Translations under genes and position numbers: made by a program
Shown: positions 26,345-35,797 of the stretch, in pieces
Layout: every line of letters starts with the position of its first letter
Position numbering within the stretch: the first letter of the stretch is position 1
Notes under the pieces: model-generated
What the model was told of the DNA's origin: nothing
Database searches by the model: none
Seen by the model: only the letters and a program-made list of their open reading frames with translations
DNA from: Lewinellaceae bacterium
GTDB taxonomy: Bacteria; Bacteroidota; Bacteroidia; Chitinophagales; Saprospiraceae
Reading direction: 5' to 3'
NCBI GenBank assembly: GCA_020636445.1
Contig: JACJXV010000004.1
Coordinates: 1 to 64,000 of the forward strand
Length of the DNA: 64,000 nucleotides

Positions 26345-27691
26345 TTATTGAACACTCACCTCTTCTACCAGAATTCCATAAATAGCCTCCACCCAATCGA
26401 CTTGTTCGGGGCGCATCATAACGGAGCGCAGACAGGTAACATAAGGTTCGTCGGGTTCCATTTCCGGCCAAAGTGTGGTCAGGTGCTGCGTCGGATATTT
26501 AAACAGAGCCAGATGCAGGTTGCGGGCCGCGGCCCGGTCAAACAGCTCTTGCGAGCGCTGGGAAATAGCACTGGCCCGGGGCGCCTTAGGTGCATAGACC
26601 AGAATGTCAAGTTCTGGCGGATAAAACGTTAGGAAACGGGCATCGGCCGCCAGGCGTGCGTGAAAATCGAGGGCTGCCTGGCGACAGCGGGCCAGATCGC
26701 GCGCAAATTCACCGCCGTACTCCAGCGGGAAGTACTGCATGGTTGCCCAGAGGGCAACGGCGGCTGCGCCGGCGCGGGAACATTCCAGACTGATCTCGCC
26801 GAGGTGCAGTTCGTGGGAGGTGAAGTAGGTATACGGTGAGTCATGATTGTAATATTTCCCCACGGACGGATCGCGGAACAGCACACAGCCACAACCATAG
26901 GGCTGCAACCCATGTTTGTGCGGATCAATCACCAGGCTATCGACCTGGTTAAGCGCGGCGTAATGGCGGCGGATTTCGGGAGTAAGATTACCAGCCAGGG
27001 TGAAATACCCGCCATAAGCGGCATCGACATGGATGCGGAAGTCGTAGTGCTTTTGCAGCAGCAGGATGTCTGCTAAAGGATCGACGGATCCCACGCCGGT
27101 AGTCCCCAGCGTGACCACAACCGTACCGATATTTCCTTCGCGAAGCTGTGCCTCCAGGTCCTCCAGGTCCATTTTTCCCGTGCTGTTGGCTGCAACTTTG
27201 CCAAAGGGGAGCTTGAGTACGCCGCTGATGCGTTCGTGGGTATAATGAGCTTGCTCGGAGGCTACGATTTTCTTGTCAGGGTGAATTTGTCCGGCAATGT
27301 AAAGGGCCTCGAGATTAGCAACCGTGCCCCCACTGGTAAGATGCCCGAGGTGCTGCTTCCACCCGAAGAGGGTGGCTAGTGCTGCGGTCACCTCCTTCTC
27401 CATAGCCGAGCTGGCGCGGCCTCCATCCAGTGCATGATTGTTCGGGTTAATCCAGGTGGCGAGCATATAGGCCGCCCGGGCAATGGGATGGGGTGGCTTC
27501 AGCATTTGCCCCGCATAGAACGGATGGAAGTAAGGGTAGTTGTCGTGCATGCGCCCGGCCACTTGCTGCAACACTGCCAGTAACCGGTCTGCATCAAGTG
27601 GGGCCTCAAAGGAAGGAAGATCCGCAAATCCGCGATCCAGTTCAGGTAAGGTATTCAGCAGGGCCTTGAGCGAAGCGTCTTCCAGTAACAT
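26345..27691 (-). CDS. PLP-dependent group II amino-acid decarboxylase-like protein
   Basis: A 448-residue fold-type I PLP enzyme. The cofactor ring stacks on a region seen as S-G-G-T-V-A-N-L-E-A-L-Y; the pyridine-N contact is in F-R-I-H-V-D-A-A-Y-G-G-Y; the Schiff-base lysine is in S-L-V-I-D-P-H-K-H-G-L-Q-P-Y-G-C-G. This pattern is that of glutamate/aromatic-amino-acid decarboxylases. The substrate cannot be named from motifs alone. The length is normal. Its neighbours (Fic and a Ppx/GppA-like protein) give no pathway hint. Alternative: a tyrosine/aspartate decarboxylase relative acting in cofactor synthesis. Confidence 0.85.
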   Translation of the reverse strand: MLLEDASLKALLNTLPELDRGFADLPSFEAPLDADRLLAVLQQVAGRMHDNYPYFHPFYAGQMLKPPHPIARAAYMLATWINPNNHALDGGRASSAMEKEVTAALATLFGWKQHLGHLTSGGTVANLEALYIAGQIHPDKKIVASEQAHYTHERISGVLKLPFGKVAANSTGKMDLEDLEAQLREGNIGTVVVTLGTTGVGSVDPLADILLLQKHYDFRIHVDAAYGGYFTLAGNLTPEIRRHYAALNQVDSLVIDPHKHGLQPYGCGCVLFRDPSVGKYYNHDSPYTYFTSHELHLGEISLECSRAGAAAVALWATMQYFPLEYGGEFARDLARCRQAALDFHARLAADARFLTFYPPELDILVYAPKAPRASAISQRSQELFDRAAARNLHLALFKYPTQHLTTLWPEMEPDEPYVTCLRSVMMRPEQVDWVEAIYGILVEEVSVQ

Positions 27692-27828
27692 AGCGGGATT
27701 TTTGTGGGTATATTCCAGTTGAAAAGTGGTAAATTTAGACGTATCCTATGGATTCGCCGATGGGCGGACGTGCCTTGTATCCGCTTTTGGCGTTATTTTG
27801 GATGAAAATATACCAAAAAGCTGAATCA

Positions 27829-28800
27829 ATGAAATTGACTCCTTTTTCCCGCCTATTGATTGTACTGGCTATAGTTGCCGGTGCTTATTTTGGATTTCGT
27901 TATTTGACCCAACAGCAAGGGGTTGCCTCTCCGGAAGAACAAACCTCTGCTGTCGATAAACCTACTGAAAACGCGGCTACCACCACTGTATCCGCGCCGG
28001 CTTTCAACTACCAACCTCCCGCGCCTGTGAATGGCACGCTGAAGGGTATTGTCGAACTCGGGGCTTCGGGGTTCAACTCCTTCATTGTAAATGCCGATAA
28101 CCAAAAGCGCTGGGAACTGAAAAAAGCCGAATACGGTGCCAGTTTGGTCTATGAAAACATGGCCACCGAACAGGATGTCCGCGATGGATTGAAACGGTAC
28201 ATTGCTACCATGCTGGATTTTGGGGTGAGTCCGAAGAATATTCACTTCATGGTTTCCTCCAGTGCCATTAAAGCCCCGGAGGTCGTTAAAATCCGGGCAG
28301 GACTGAAGTCACTGGGATATGTCGTCAATGCGGTCAATGCAGAGCAGGAAGGCAAGCTTGCTTACCAAGCGGCAATGACGATGGATTACCAAAACACTGG
28401 TTTTGTTGTGGATATCGGTTCGGGGAATACCAAGGTATCCTGGATGGCTAACGGCCAGGTCAAAAGCCTGGAAACGTATGGGTCAAAGTATTATCAGAAT
28501 AATGTGAGTGACAAAACTGTCGCTAATGAAGTTGCCGCAGTGGCTGCCCAGGTGCCGGCAGCTAATCGCCAGGTCTGTTTCATCATCGGTGGTGCTCCGT
28601 TCGAACTGGCCAAACAAACCCGTAAGGGGAAAGAACGGTATACCCCCCTCTTGGCCCCAGGTGATTATAAAGCGGATAGCGAAAAAGTAAAAGCTGGCGT
28701 CAATATTTATCAGGCGCTAAGGGAAAACACCGGTTGTGATACCTTTGTCTTTGACTGGGATGCCAACTTTACCATCGGCTTTTTACTGGGGCTGAATTAG
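27829..28800 (+). CDS. Membrane-anchored protein with Ppx/GppA-like (ASKHA) fold
   Basis: The start at 27829 gives a 323-residue protein with one membrane anchor (about residues 8-27) and a low-complexity linker (28-70). The soluble part has features of exopolyphosphatase/GppA: G-I-V-E-L-G-A-S-G-F-N-S-F (phosphate-1-like, 73-85), V-S-S-S-A-I-K-A-P-E, N-A-E-Q-E-G-K-L-A-Y-Q-A-A (170-182, like the S-G-E-E-E-A of PPX), and V-V-D-I-G-S-G-N-T-K-V-S (193-204, phosphate-2-like). The usual D of phosphate-1 is replaced by E and the last domain is short, so catalytic activity is uncertain. The family assignment is inference from motif order. Confidence 0.65.
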   Translation: MKLTPFSRLLIVLAIVAGAYFGFRYLTQQQGVASPEEQTSAVDKPTENAATTTVSAPAFNYQPPAPVNGTLKGIVELGASGFNSFIVNADNQKRWELKKAEYGASLVYENMATEQDVRDGLKRYIATMLDFGVSPKNIHFMVSSSAIKAPEVVKIRAGLKSLGYVVNAVNAEQEGKLAYQAAMTMDYQNTGFVVDIGSGNTKVSWMANGQVKSLETYGSKYYQNNVSDKTVANEVAAVAAQVPAANRQVCFIIGGAPFELAKQTRKGKERYTPLLAPGDYKADSEKVKAGVNIYQALRENTGCDTFVFDWDANFTIGFLLGLN

Positions 28801-28860
28801 AAGGGAAATGGGAAATGGGAAATGAGAAATCAGATTTCCATTTCCCATTTCTGATTTCCA
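28801..28860. repeat. Short GGAAATG/ATTTCTG repeats forming a hairpin
   Basis: GGGAAATG-like units run directly after the stop codon and their complements follow: GAAATGGGAAATG (28812-28824) pairs with CATTTCCCATTTC (28839-28851). The same 7-bp style (ATTTCTG, ATTTCTC) recurs in arrays at 59.5 and 60.9 kb. Confidence 0.7.
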
Positions 28861-28900
28861 TCCTTACCTACTACATGCGGCCTTAAAAGGGAGAGGCAAA

Positions 28901-30163
28901 CTAGCTTCCCTCTTCCGCTGCGGGGGGGAGTTTAAACACCCGGACCAATTCAATTTTGGTTTCACTGACATTTTCGAGGACAAACCGAAAGCCATCGTAT
29001 ACCAGTTCTACCCCTTGCTCGGGAATCGTTTGTGCTGCCGTGACGATATATCCCGACAAGGTGTGGTAATCGCCATCGGGAAGTTCAATTTCCGGAAACT
29101 TTTCATTGAGGTAATCAATTTCGAGGCGGCCTGAAAACAGGTACTCCACCCCGGGTTCAATTACCTGCTCGATATAATCTTCCTGGTCGTATTCGTCTTC
29201 AATCTCGCCGAAGAGTTCCTCCAGAATATCTTCGAGCGTAATTAATCCGGTAACGCCGCCAAATTCATCCACGACGCAGGCGATATTAATGCGTTCCTTG
29301 ATGAATTTATTCAGCAGGTCGGTGATACGCAACACTCCGGGAATGAAGGTGATAGGGAGAATAAGCTCGCGAATACTGGGTGGGTTTTGCAACAGTTGCT
29401 GGTGGTGAACATACCCGTGCAGATTATCAATATCCCCTTCCACCACCAGTAAACGCGAAAGGCGGGTATCCTGAAAACGCTGCTCCAGATCGGCAATCGC
29501 TGCATCAATTTCCACCGTTTCTATCTCCGGCCGGGGGATCATACATTCCCGCACCCGGATATCTTTCAGGTTGAGCGCTTTTCCAAGCAACTCCCGATCG
29601 ATAACTTCCTGGTTTTCGGCCCCCGATTCATTAATCAGGTTTTCGAGATCGAGCCGCGTCAGCACCTGCTCCGAATCTTCACTGGGAATGGACCAAAAGA
29701 GCCGCAGCAAGCCCATCGACAGGCGCGTCATAACCCAGGCCGGAGCGCGCAAGAGGGTAACCAGGCCCTTCAACGGATAGGCTAACCCGAACAAAATATC
29801 ATCAGCAAATAACCGGAATAGGGTTTTGGGCAGAAATTCGCCAAAAACCAGGATGATCAGGGTAACGATCAAGGTATTGGTTAACAAAATCCATCCTTCG
29901 CCTTGAATATAGTGCACAATGAGCGGCTCCATCAATTTGGCCATCAGCGTTGTGAACACGACTAAAGCAATATTATTGCCCACCAGCATGGTACTCAGAA
30001 ATGCTGCCGGCTTTTCGTAGAATTCTGCCAGGATGGCCCCCCGCCCAACGTGCTTTTTCTTGCGGATTTCAATTTTGAGCTTATTAGCCGACACAAAGGC
30101 TATCTCGGCCCCGGAGAACAGCGCCGATAAAACCAGAAAAATGAAAATGGCTAACAGCATCAT
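28901..30163 (-). CDS. CNNM/CorC-type transporter-associated protein (GldE-like)
   Basis: A 420-residue membrane protein. The DUF21 domain (about 1-185) has three or four helices with the N-terminal L-S-A-L-F-S-G-A-E-I-A-F motif. Two CBS domains follow (about 205-325; V-R-E-C-M-I-P-R-P-E-I and V-V-D-E-F-G-G-V-T-G-L-I-T-L-E-D are typical), then a CorC/HlyC domain (about 340-415). Homologues take part in Mg/Co homeostasis, and in gliding Bacteroidota the homologue is called GldE; gliding cannot be claimed here. It lies 12 bases behind lptC in the same direction, an arrangement common in the phylum. Confidence 0.87.
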   Translation of the reverse strand: MMLLAIFIFLVLSALFSGAEIAFVSANKLKIEIRKKKHVGRGAILAEFYEKPAAFLSTMLVGNNIALVVFTTLMAKLMEPLIVHYIQGEGWILLTNTLIVTLIILVFGEFLPKTLFRLFADDILFGLAYPLKGLVTLLRAPAWVMTRLSMGLLRLFWSIPSEDSEQVLTRLDLENLINESGAENQEVIDRELLGKALNLKDIRVRECMIPRPEIETVEIDAAIADLEQRFQDTRLSRLLVVEGDIDNLHGYVHHQQLLQNPPSIRELILPITFIPGVLRITDLLNKFIKERINIACVVDEFGGVTGLITLEDILEELFGEIEDEYDQEDYIEQVIEPGVEYLFSGRLEIDYLNEKFPEIELPDGDYHTLSGYIVTAAQTIPEQGVELVYDGFRFVLENVSETKIELVRVFKLPPAAEEGS

Positions 30164-30175
30164 AAATTACTCCGG

Positions 30176-30742
30176 TTATTGTTGCGTAGGCGGTGGATCG
30201 GTGGTTAATTCCTTGACTTGCATAGTGCCATCAATAGCCCGTAAGCGCACATTCTTAAAATTCTGATCCGCAGAAAAACCCTGGCTGTAAATGGTATCCA
30301 CGGGTGTGGTTATCACCACAAATTTATTGGTAGAAACCGACTGCGCCTGCTCGTCCCAGGTCAGTTCTGTGCTTTCCAGTTGTTCCGATTCGGCACTACG
30401 CCAAACTACACTATCCCGCACAATGGTGAGGTTACGCGTCTCATAGCGAATGGCATATTTGGCCGTAAGGGTGCTTGTTTTTTGACCAGTGGCACTAAAA
30501 AACTCAACGAAAATGCCTGACGGAAATTCCTGGAAGGGTTCGCTGCGATCCAGGTGGTTAAGCATAATCGGCCCGGTCACGCGAACCCGAACGATTGCCG
30601 AGTCGCTGTACAGGAGCGTCACATCGCTGACCTTTTCCCGCTGGGTATCCTGGGCAGAAAATTCTTCTGCCGGAACAGTAGCTTCTTTTTTACAAGCGGC
30701 GACCAGTAATAACATCATCATTGCCGCCAACAGGCCACGCAT
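30176..30742 (-). CDS. lptC: LPS export ABC transporter periplasmic protein LptC
   Basis: A 188-residue lipoprotein: signal peptide with lipobox L-L-V-A-A-C at the cysteine at residue 17, then a beta-jellyroll of the LptC/OstA type (E-K-V-S-D-V-T-L-L-Y-S-D, later Y-S-Q-G-F-S and V-R-L-R-A-I-D-G). LptC passes lipopolysaccharide from LptB2FG to LptA across the periplasm. Here the anchor is a lipid rather than a membrane helix, as is usual in Bacteroidota. The CNNM gene follows immediately. The cognate lptB lies 14 kb away (44.3 kb). Confidence 0.88.
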   Translation of the reverse strand: MRGLLAAMMMLLLVAACKKEATVPAEEFSAQDTQREKVSDVTLLYSDSAIVRVRVTGPIMLNHLDRSEPFQEFPSGIFVEFFSATGQKTSTLTAKYAIRYETRNLTIVRDSVVWRSAESEQLESTELTWDEQAQSVSTNKFVVITTPVDTIYSQGFSADQNFKNVRLRAIDGTMQVKELTTDPPPTQQ

Positions 30743-30816
30743 GGTTGATTCTTTTTTGCAAAGGTAAGCAAATCACTGCTTTGCCGGGAAATTTTCCCCG
30801 AAAGACACTGCAGACT

Positions 30817-33813
30817 CTAACGAACCAGTGTGACATCCCCTTCGAAAAGGAAAACTTGCCCATCGATGAACTCAATTTCAAAGAAATAGGCAAACACCCC
30901 ACTATTGAGTGGGCGCCCCTTGTAGGTGCCGTCCCAGCCCAGTGATTCGTCGTTCAGCGCTACGTTATTGGCGGAATAAACGAGTTCTCCCCAACGGTCA
31001 AAAATTAGAGCCCGCTTAATCACCAGTGCAGCGGGACCGCCATAGGCGGTGAAAAAGTCGTTGGCCCCGTCAGCATTGGGTGAGAAGGCATTGGGAATAT
31101 AAATGGGCCGGTTCTTGACCACGGTGATCCGAATATCATCTTCTGCAATACAGCCATCCGGGTTGGTCACCTGTATGGTATACGTTGTCGAAACGGCGGG
31201 GTTGGCAATAGGTGTCGCACAGGTGGTACACGAAAGCCGGTCGCTGGGTGTCCACTGATAGGTTACCGGAACTTCACTCGGAACAGCCCGTAAGTCCAAT
31301 TGATACCCCAGGTTAATACTGGTGTCACGGCCGGCGTCCACGAGCAGTTGGGGCGGCTCCTGAACCTCCACCTGAAGGGAGGCCGTGCAGCCCTGAATAT
31401 CCATTACCGCAATCACGTATTCTCCTGCCGGTAAATCGGCAAACGTGTTGCCCGTTTGGAACGTTCCGGCGTCAATAGCATAGGTGTAAGGTGGTGTTCC
31501 GCCCGCACCCAGCAGGACAATCCGGCCCTCTTCGTACCCAAAACAGATATTGTCGAGTACTGCTACATCGTCAATGATTAACTCCGGGGGCTGGGTAATG
31601 GTCAGTAGGGTATCAAACGGACACCCGTTGCCGTCTGTTATCGTCACTGTATAGTTTCCCACCGGAAGTTCTATCCGCAAGGCTTCCTGTGCGCCATTTT
31701 CCCACTGATAGGTATAGGTTCCGGTACCGCCGCGCCCACTGGCCAGAATACTCCCGTCAGGGCCGCCAAAACAACTGACATTGCGCACGTCAAACTCTGC
31801 CCCGATTGAAGGGAAATCTTCAACATTAAAGGTGAAACTTCCCAGGCACAGATTGGCATCCCGTACCGATACCTGATAGCTGCCCGCAGCTACCTGGGTC
31901 AATGAATTTACCCCCTGAAAACCACGCCCATCTCCCCAGTCAAACTGATAAGGGCCCCGGCCGTTCCCGATCCGGACTTCAATAGTCCCATCGGTAAATC
32001 CGTTGCAGCTAGGTGGGGTAATTGCATCAACCGCCGGATCCAGGATGAGTTCTAATTCATTGACCACGATCGTAGTGTCAAAGGTGCAATTGTTTGCATC
32101 GCGAACCTGGACGGCATAGTTGCCTACACCTATGTTTTGACGAGTATTATCGTTGGCAAAAGGCCCTCTTTGCCAACTGTAGGTATAGGGTGCCGTAGCC
32201 CCGTTTACCGACAAATTGATTCCGCCGTCGAGGCCTCCGTTACACGTTGGCATCTGGATGGCTGCCGCCAGGGCAAAAGGGTCGGGGCTTCGAACTTCAA
32301 AAGCAAGGCTGGTTTCACAGGTGGCCTGGTCGGTTATGGTTACGGCATACGGCCCGGCAGCTAAATTAGTTCGGTCTTCGGAAGCAGGGCCATCGGCCCA
32401 GGAGAACACATAGGGCCCGTAGGGGTTTTGAACCTGGACATCGATGCTTCCGCTGGGTTCCAGCGGGCAGGCTACATCCCGGATATTACTCCCTGTCGTG
32501 AAATGATCATCACAACAAACGACTTCAACATTGACTACCTTGCTAACCACGCAGTTGTCGGTGCTGGTCACCCGCAGTACTACCGGCTTAATGCCCGGGC
32601 GGTCAAAGATCACCGGGTGTGGCCCCTGGGTATTGGCAGATTGCGTGCGGGCCGTTGGCCCAAAGGACCATTGATAATCGATAATGCCTCCGGCAAAGGA
32701 AGAAGCATCGGTAAACGTGATGGGTTTGCCCACACAAGCCTGCGTCAGGTCGGTGGTGAAATTAGCTTCCGGCCCTACAAAGGTTCCCGTTCCGCCAAAC
32801 TGCAACGTGTAACCAAAGCCGGTCTGGCTGTAATTGATAATTACCAGGGTATAGGACCTGCCTACCACCATGTCAATGGACCGGGAAAAGTTGTTATCCG
32901 TTCGGTCGCAACCGCAGTTTTCACCTTCGTCAGTATCTGTTTCCCGGGTGCCTGTCGCCCCCGTACAGCGTTCCCACTCATTGCGGGGTGCCCCGACAAT
33001 CTCTCCGGAGATATTATACCGCAGTAAGCGTTTATTGCCACAGTTATCAATGCCGGAAGGTAATTCGTACAGGGCCCAGTCGATATCATCGTCAGGGTTG
33101 ATGGGGGTAATGGTAAACGTCAGGGATCCTGCTTCCCGGCAAGTCCATTTGAACCAGGTTGATTGTTCTTCAACGACGGGGTTTCGGCGATTGAGGGCGT
33201 CTACACAAAAAACGTCATTAATCGGGTCGCGTACCGTGCCGAAATTATCCACGTAACTAACGGTAAAAGGGCTTTTGTCGCAGAGTACCACTCCCGTGGC
33301 ACAGTCGCTGGAGGGCAGGGAAGTAGCGTTGAAGTTGTTGATACACAGCTGGAAGGACCCGGCATTACCCCCCCGGGCACTGACCAGAAAGTAGTAGCGC
33401 TCGCCAATCGCTAAACCACTGACAATAATCTGCACGACGTTGCGGCCATTGTTATCGGAAATACATTGCACCTCTTCAAGGGCTCCACAGGTGCCCCGGA
33501 AAATGGCTACCTGGGGGGTGCGTAATGAACCGCCACGTCCTAGTCGGGTCTCTCCCGTAACGGCAATACTCACATCTGTTGCCCGGGCATCGAAAGCAAA
33601 CCAGATATCCCGCTGTGCTTCCTGGGGAAAACAGCGCGGGCGGTTGATGTTGGCGTCGGTAGCTCCCACCGTAGTATAGGCTGCCGAATCAGAACACCAG
33701 CTATCCAGGTTCGTCAGGATAATGGCCGTGCTGCAATTGTCATTGCTGATCTGCGCACTGAGCGAGGCTATGGTCAACAATCCGAACCACCCAAGTAAAA
33801 TTGTTCGCAACAT
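30817..33813 (-). CDS. T9SS type B surface protein with PKD and SprB-like repeats
   Basis: The start at 33813 gives a 998-residue protein with signal peptide M-L-R-T-I-L-L-G-W-F-G-L-L-T-I-A-S-L-S-A. Residues up to about 330 form beta-rich domains with several cysteines. A PKD domain (about 345-430) has W-S-F-G-P. Five to six SprB-like repeats follow (about 440-865), each with P-x-C-N-G or C-F-G-G-x-D-G, G-T-P-P-Y-T-Y and G-x-Y-x-V motifs. The last 95 residues are the gliding-associated type B sorting domain with Y-I-P-N-A-F-S-P-N-A-D-G-A-N-D and F-D-R-W-G-E-L-V-Y. Exported by the T9SS, it probably acts as an adhesin; substrate unknown. Confidence 0.9.
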   Translation of the reverse strand: MLRTILLGWFGLLTIASLSAQISNDNCSTAIILTNLDSWCSDSAAYTTVGATDANINRPRCFPQEAQRDIWFAFDARATDVSIAVTGETRLGRGGSLRTPQVAIFRGTCGALEEVQCISDNNGRNVVQIIVSGLAIGERYYFLVSARGGNAGSFQLCINNFNATSLPSSDCATGVVLCDKSPFTVSYVDNFGTVRDPINDVFCVDALNRRNPVVEEQSTWFKWTCREAGSLTFTITPINPDDDIDWALYELPSGIDNCGNKRLLRYNISGEIVGAPRNEWERCTGATGTRETDTDEGENCGCDRTDNNFSRSIDMVVGRSYTLVIINYSQTGFGYTLQFGGTGTFVGPEANFTTDLTQACVGKPITFTDASSFAGGIIDYQWSFGPTARTQSANTQGPHPVIFDRPGIKPVVLRVTSTDNCVVSKVVNVEVVCCDDHFTTGSNIRDVACPLEPSGSIDVQVQNPYGPYVFSWADGPASEDRTNLAAGPYAVTITDQATCETSLAFEVRSPDPFALAAAIQMPTCNGGLDGGINLSVNGATAPYTYSWQRGPFANDNTRQNIGVGNYAVQVRDANNCTFDTTIVVNELELILDPAVDAITPPSCNGFTDGTIEVRIGNGRGPYQFDWGDGRGFQGVNSLTQVAAGSYQVSVRDANLCLGSFTFNVEDFPSIGAEFDVRNVSCFGGPDGSILASGRGGTGTYTYQWENGAQEALRIELPVGNYTVTITDGNGCPFDTLLTITQPPELIIDDVAVLDNICFGYEEGRIVLLGAGGTPPYTYAIDAGTFQTGNTFADLPAGEYVIAVMDIQGCTASLQVEVQEPPQLLVDAGRDTSINLGYQLDLRAVPSEVPVTYQWTPSDRLSCTTCATPIANPAVSTTYTIQVTNPDGCIAEDDIRITVVKNRPIYIPNAFSPNADGANDFFTAYGGPAALVIKRALIFDRWGELVYSANNVALNDESLGWDGTYKGRPLNSGVFAYFFEIEFIDGQVFLFEGDVTLVR

Positions 33814-34064
33814 AGTAATACTGAAGTTTTCTCCTAGCAAGTCCAAAAAATAAGGGAAGTATGCCGAAGAATAGGCTTTTGCCTGGTCAATTAAGAAAAT
33901 TTTAAGCGAGTCGTTGGTTTTTCTTAGGAGGTCGCCCTGATGTGCATGTTACTAAGGTAAACGCTTTCGCTGCGATAAGGTGCATAAATAGCTGCAGGAA
34001 AATCGCTTCACGGCGGACAAAAAGCGGAATTTCCTATTTTTACCCTGTAACTACACATTACCTT

Positions 34065-34784
34065 ATGCTCCGTCATTTACCCAATAGTATTACCCTGGTC
34101 AATCTGGTCAGCGGGTCCCTTGCAGTAGTCCTGCTTTTATATGGACGTCTGGATGCAGCCCTGGGGTTGGTTTTACTGGCGGCAGTAGCCGATTTTCTGG
34201 ATGGGTTGGTGGCTCGTGCCCTCCACGTCTCCTCACCCCTGGGCAAAGAACTGGACTCCCTTGCTGACATGGTTTCTTTTGGGTTGGTGCCAGGGATAAT
34301 GCTCTATGGGCTGTTGAGTGCTGCCTGGCATGACGGAGCCTGGCCCACAGGCCTCGACTGGCGTGCTCTGCCTGCATTTCTCATTCCGGCCTTTGCGGCA
34401 TTGCGTCTGGCAAAATTCAATATTGACACCCGGCAAAGCGAAACTTTTATCGGATTAGCAACGCCAGCCTGTACTTTATTTGTTCTGGGCTTGATCCTTT
34501 TGTACCAGAGGGAACCCGATTGGGCCCAGCGCTGGTTGCTCCATCCAGGTGGGTTATATGCGATTATTGTCGGGCTGGCGGCCTTGATGGTTGCTGAAAT
34601 CCCGATGTTCAGCTTTAAATTCAAGGCATGGCGGTGGGCGGGCAACGAGATAAAAATTATCTTTGCGGCGTTGGCGTTAATCCTGGTGGCTATTCGGCCA
34701 TTGGCGGCACCATCCCTGGTCGTTTTGTTGTATATCGGCGTTTCGATCGGAAATCATTTGCTCAACCGAAACCGGCAAGTATGA
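34065..34784 (+). CDS. pssA: CDP-diacylglycerol-serine O-phosphatidyltransferase
   Basis: The start at 34065 gives a 239-residue membrane enzyme that transfers phosphatidyl from CDP-diacylglycerol to serine, the step before phosphatidylethanolamine. The CDP-alcohol phosphotransferase motif is complete: A-D-F-L-D-G-L-V-A-R-A then G-K-E-L-D-S-L-A-D. Five to six hydrophobic helices follow. The start codon of purS overlaps the pssA stop by 4 bases (ATGA), so pssA-purS-rsmI form one operon. Confidence 0.92.
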   Translation: MLRHLPNSITLVNLVSGSLAVVLLLYGRLDAALGLVLLAAVADFLDGLVARALHVSSPLGKELDSLADMVSFGLVPGIMLYGLLSAAWHDGAWPTGLDWRALPAFLIPAFAALRLAKFNIDTRQSETFIGLATPACTLFVLGLILLYQREPDWAQRWLLHPGGLYAIIVGLAALMVAEIPMFSFKFKAWRWAGNEIKIIFAALALILVAIRPLAAPSLVVLLYIGVSIGNHLLNRNRQV

Positions 34785-35035
34785 AATTTCAGGCTGCAAT
34801 CAATATTATGCCCCACAAAGAGCTCCTCGACCCTCAGGGAAAGACGGTAGCGAATAACATGAAATACCTCCACCTGGATGGCATTCAGGATGTGCGGATT
34901 GGCAAACATATCCTGCTAACCCTTGAAGCGGACAACGAAGCGCAGGCGCGGGAAAAGGTTGATCAGGCTTGTCAGAAACTGCTGGCCAACCTGATTATGG
35001 AAACCTACGATTTCCACCTTACTCCAGCGGAGTAA
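34781..35035 (+). CDS. purS: Phosphoribosylformylglycinamidine synthase subunit PurS
   Basis: An 84-residue protein with the PurS pattern: M-K-F-Q-A-A-I-N-I-M-P-H-K-E-L-L-D-P-Q-G near the start, V-A-N-N-M-K-Y-L and later V-D-Q-A-C-Q-K-L-L-A-N. PurS bridges the PurL and PurQ subunits of FGAM synthase in purine synthesis. It overlaps pssA by 4 bases. PurL and PurQ are not in the window, so the subunit gene is separated from its partners, which is not unusual in Bacteroidota. Confidence 0.9.
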   Translation: MKFQAAINIMPHKELLDPQGKTVANNMKYLHLDGIQDVRIGKHILLTLEADNEAQAREKVDQACQKLLANLIMETYDFHLTPAE

Positions 35036-35064
35036 AACGAAAGGGCGTCACGCTCACCCTGGCC

Positions 35065-35733
35065 ATGCTGTACCTCGTACCCACGCCTATTGGTAATCTG
35101 GAAGATATCACGTTGCGGGCCCTGCGCATCCTGAAAGAGGTGGATATGGTACTGGCTGAAGATACCCGTACGTCCCGCAAACTCCTGGACCATCATGGCA
35201 TCCAGGCGCGCCTGCGCGCTTTTCACGCTCACAATGAACACGGGGTAACCGCAAACTTGGTAGCGGCGATGCAAGGCGGACAGTCGATAGCTTTGATTTC
35301 CGATGCCGGTACGCCTGGTATTTCCGACCCGGGATTCCTCCTGGTACGCGCTTGTGTGCAGGCGGAAGTTGAAGTGGTTTGTCTGCCTGGGCCCACCGCC
35401 CTGATTCCGGCAGCAGTTGGTTCCGGATTGCCCTGTGACCGATTCCATTTCGAGGGCTTTCTGCCGCATAAGAAAGGTCGCCAGACGCGCCTGATCTTTC
35501 TGGCCACGCTTCCGAATACCTTCCTGTTGTATGAATCGCCCCACCGCCTGCTTAAGTGCCTGGAGCAATTGGCAGAACATTGCGGCGGCCAACGGCCAGC
35601 CTGCGTGGTGCGCGAATTGAGTAAAGTACACGAACAATACCACCGGGGTTCCCTGGAGGAACTTATTACCTATTTCCGTGAAAATACGGACAAGCAGCGC
35701 GGTGAGATCGTGCTTGTTGTAGGAGGTGCGTGA
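35065..35733 (+). CDS. rsmI: 16S rRNA (cytidine-1402 2'-O)-methyltransferase RsmI
   Basis: The start at 35065 gives 222 residues beginning M-L-Y-L-V-P-T-P-I-G-N-L-E-D-I-T. This is the typical RsmI N-terminus. The tetrapyrrole-methylase fold shows V-L-A-E-D-T-R-T-S-R-K-L-L and S-D-A-G-T-P-G-I-S-D-P-G, followed by C-L-P-G-P-T-A. It methylates the 2'-OH of C1402 in the ribosomal decoding centre with S-adenosylmethionine. Third gene of the pssA operon, starting 29 bases after purS. It lacks the C-terminal extension of longer homologues. Confidence 0.92.
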   Translation: MLYLVPTPIGNLEDITLRALRILKEVDMVLAEDTRTSRKLLDHHGIQARLRAFHAHNEHGVTANLVAAMQGGQSIALISDAGTPGISDPGFLLVRACVQAEVEVVCLPGPTALIPAAVGSGLPCDRFHFEGFLPHKKGRQTRLIFLATLPNTFLLYESPHRLLKCLEQLAEHCGGQRPACVVRELSKVHEQYHRGSLEELITYFRENTDKQRGEIVLVVGGA

Positions 35734-35764
35734 TTCGTTGAACGTTAATGTACGTCCAACGAAT
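35733..35764 (+). terminator. Hairpin after rsmI
   Basis: ATTCGTTGAACGT (35733-35745) pairs with ACGTCCAACGAAT (35752-35764) with one A-C mismatch and a 6-base loop. It overlaps the rsmI stop codon. No long T-run follows, so terminator function is only likely. Confidence 0.5.
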
Positions 35765-35797
35765 CCCGACCATAAAACCTAAGGTTACTGCCCCTGC

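Noticed and set aside
28901..30163. Naming the CNNM-type gene gldE and claiming gliding
   Set aside because: The family is common outside gliding species and no other gld gene is in the window.
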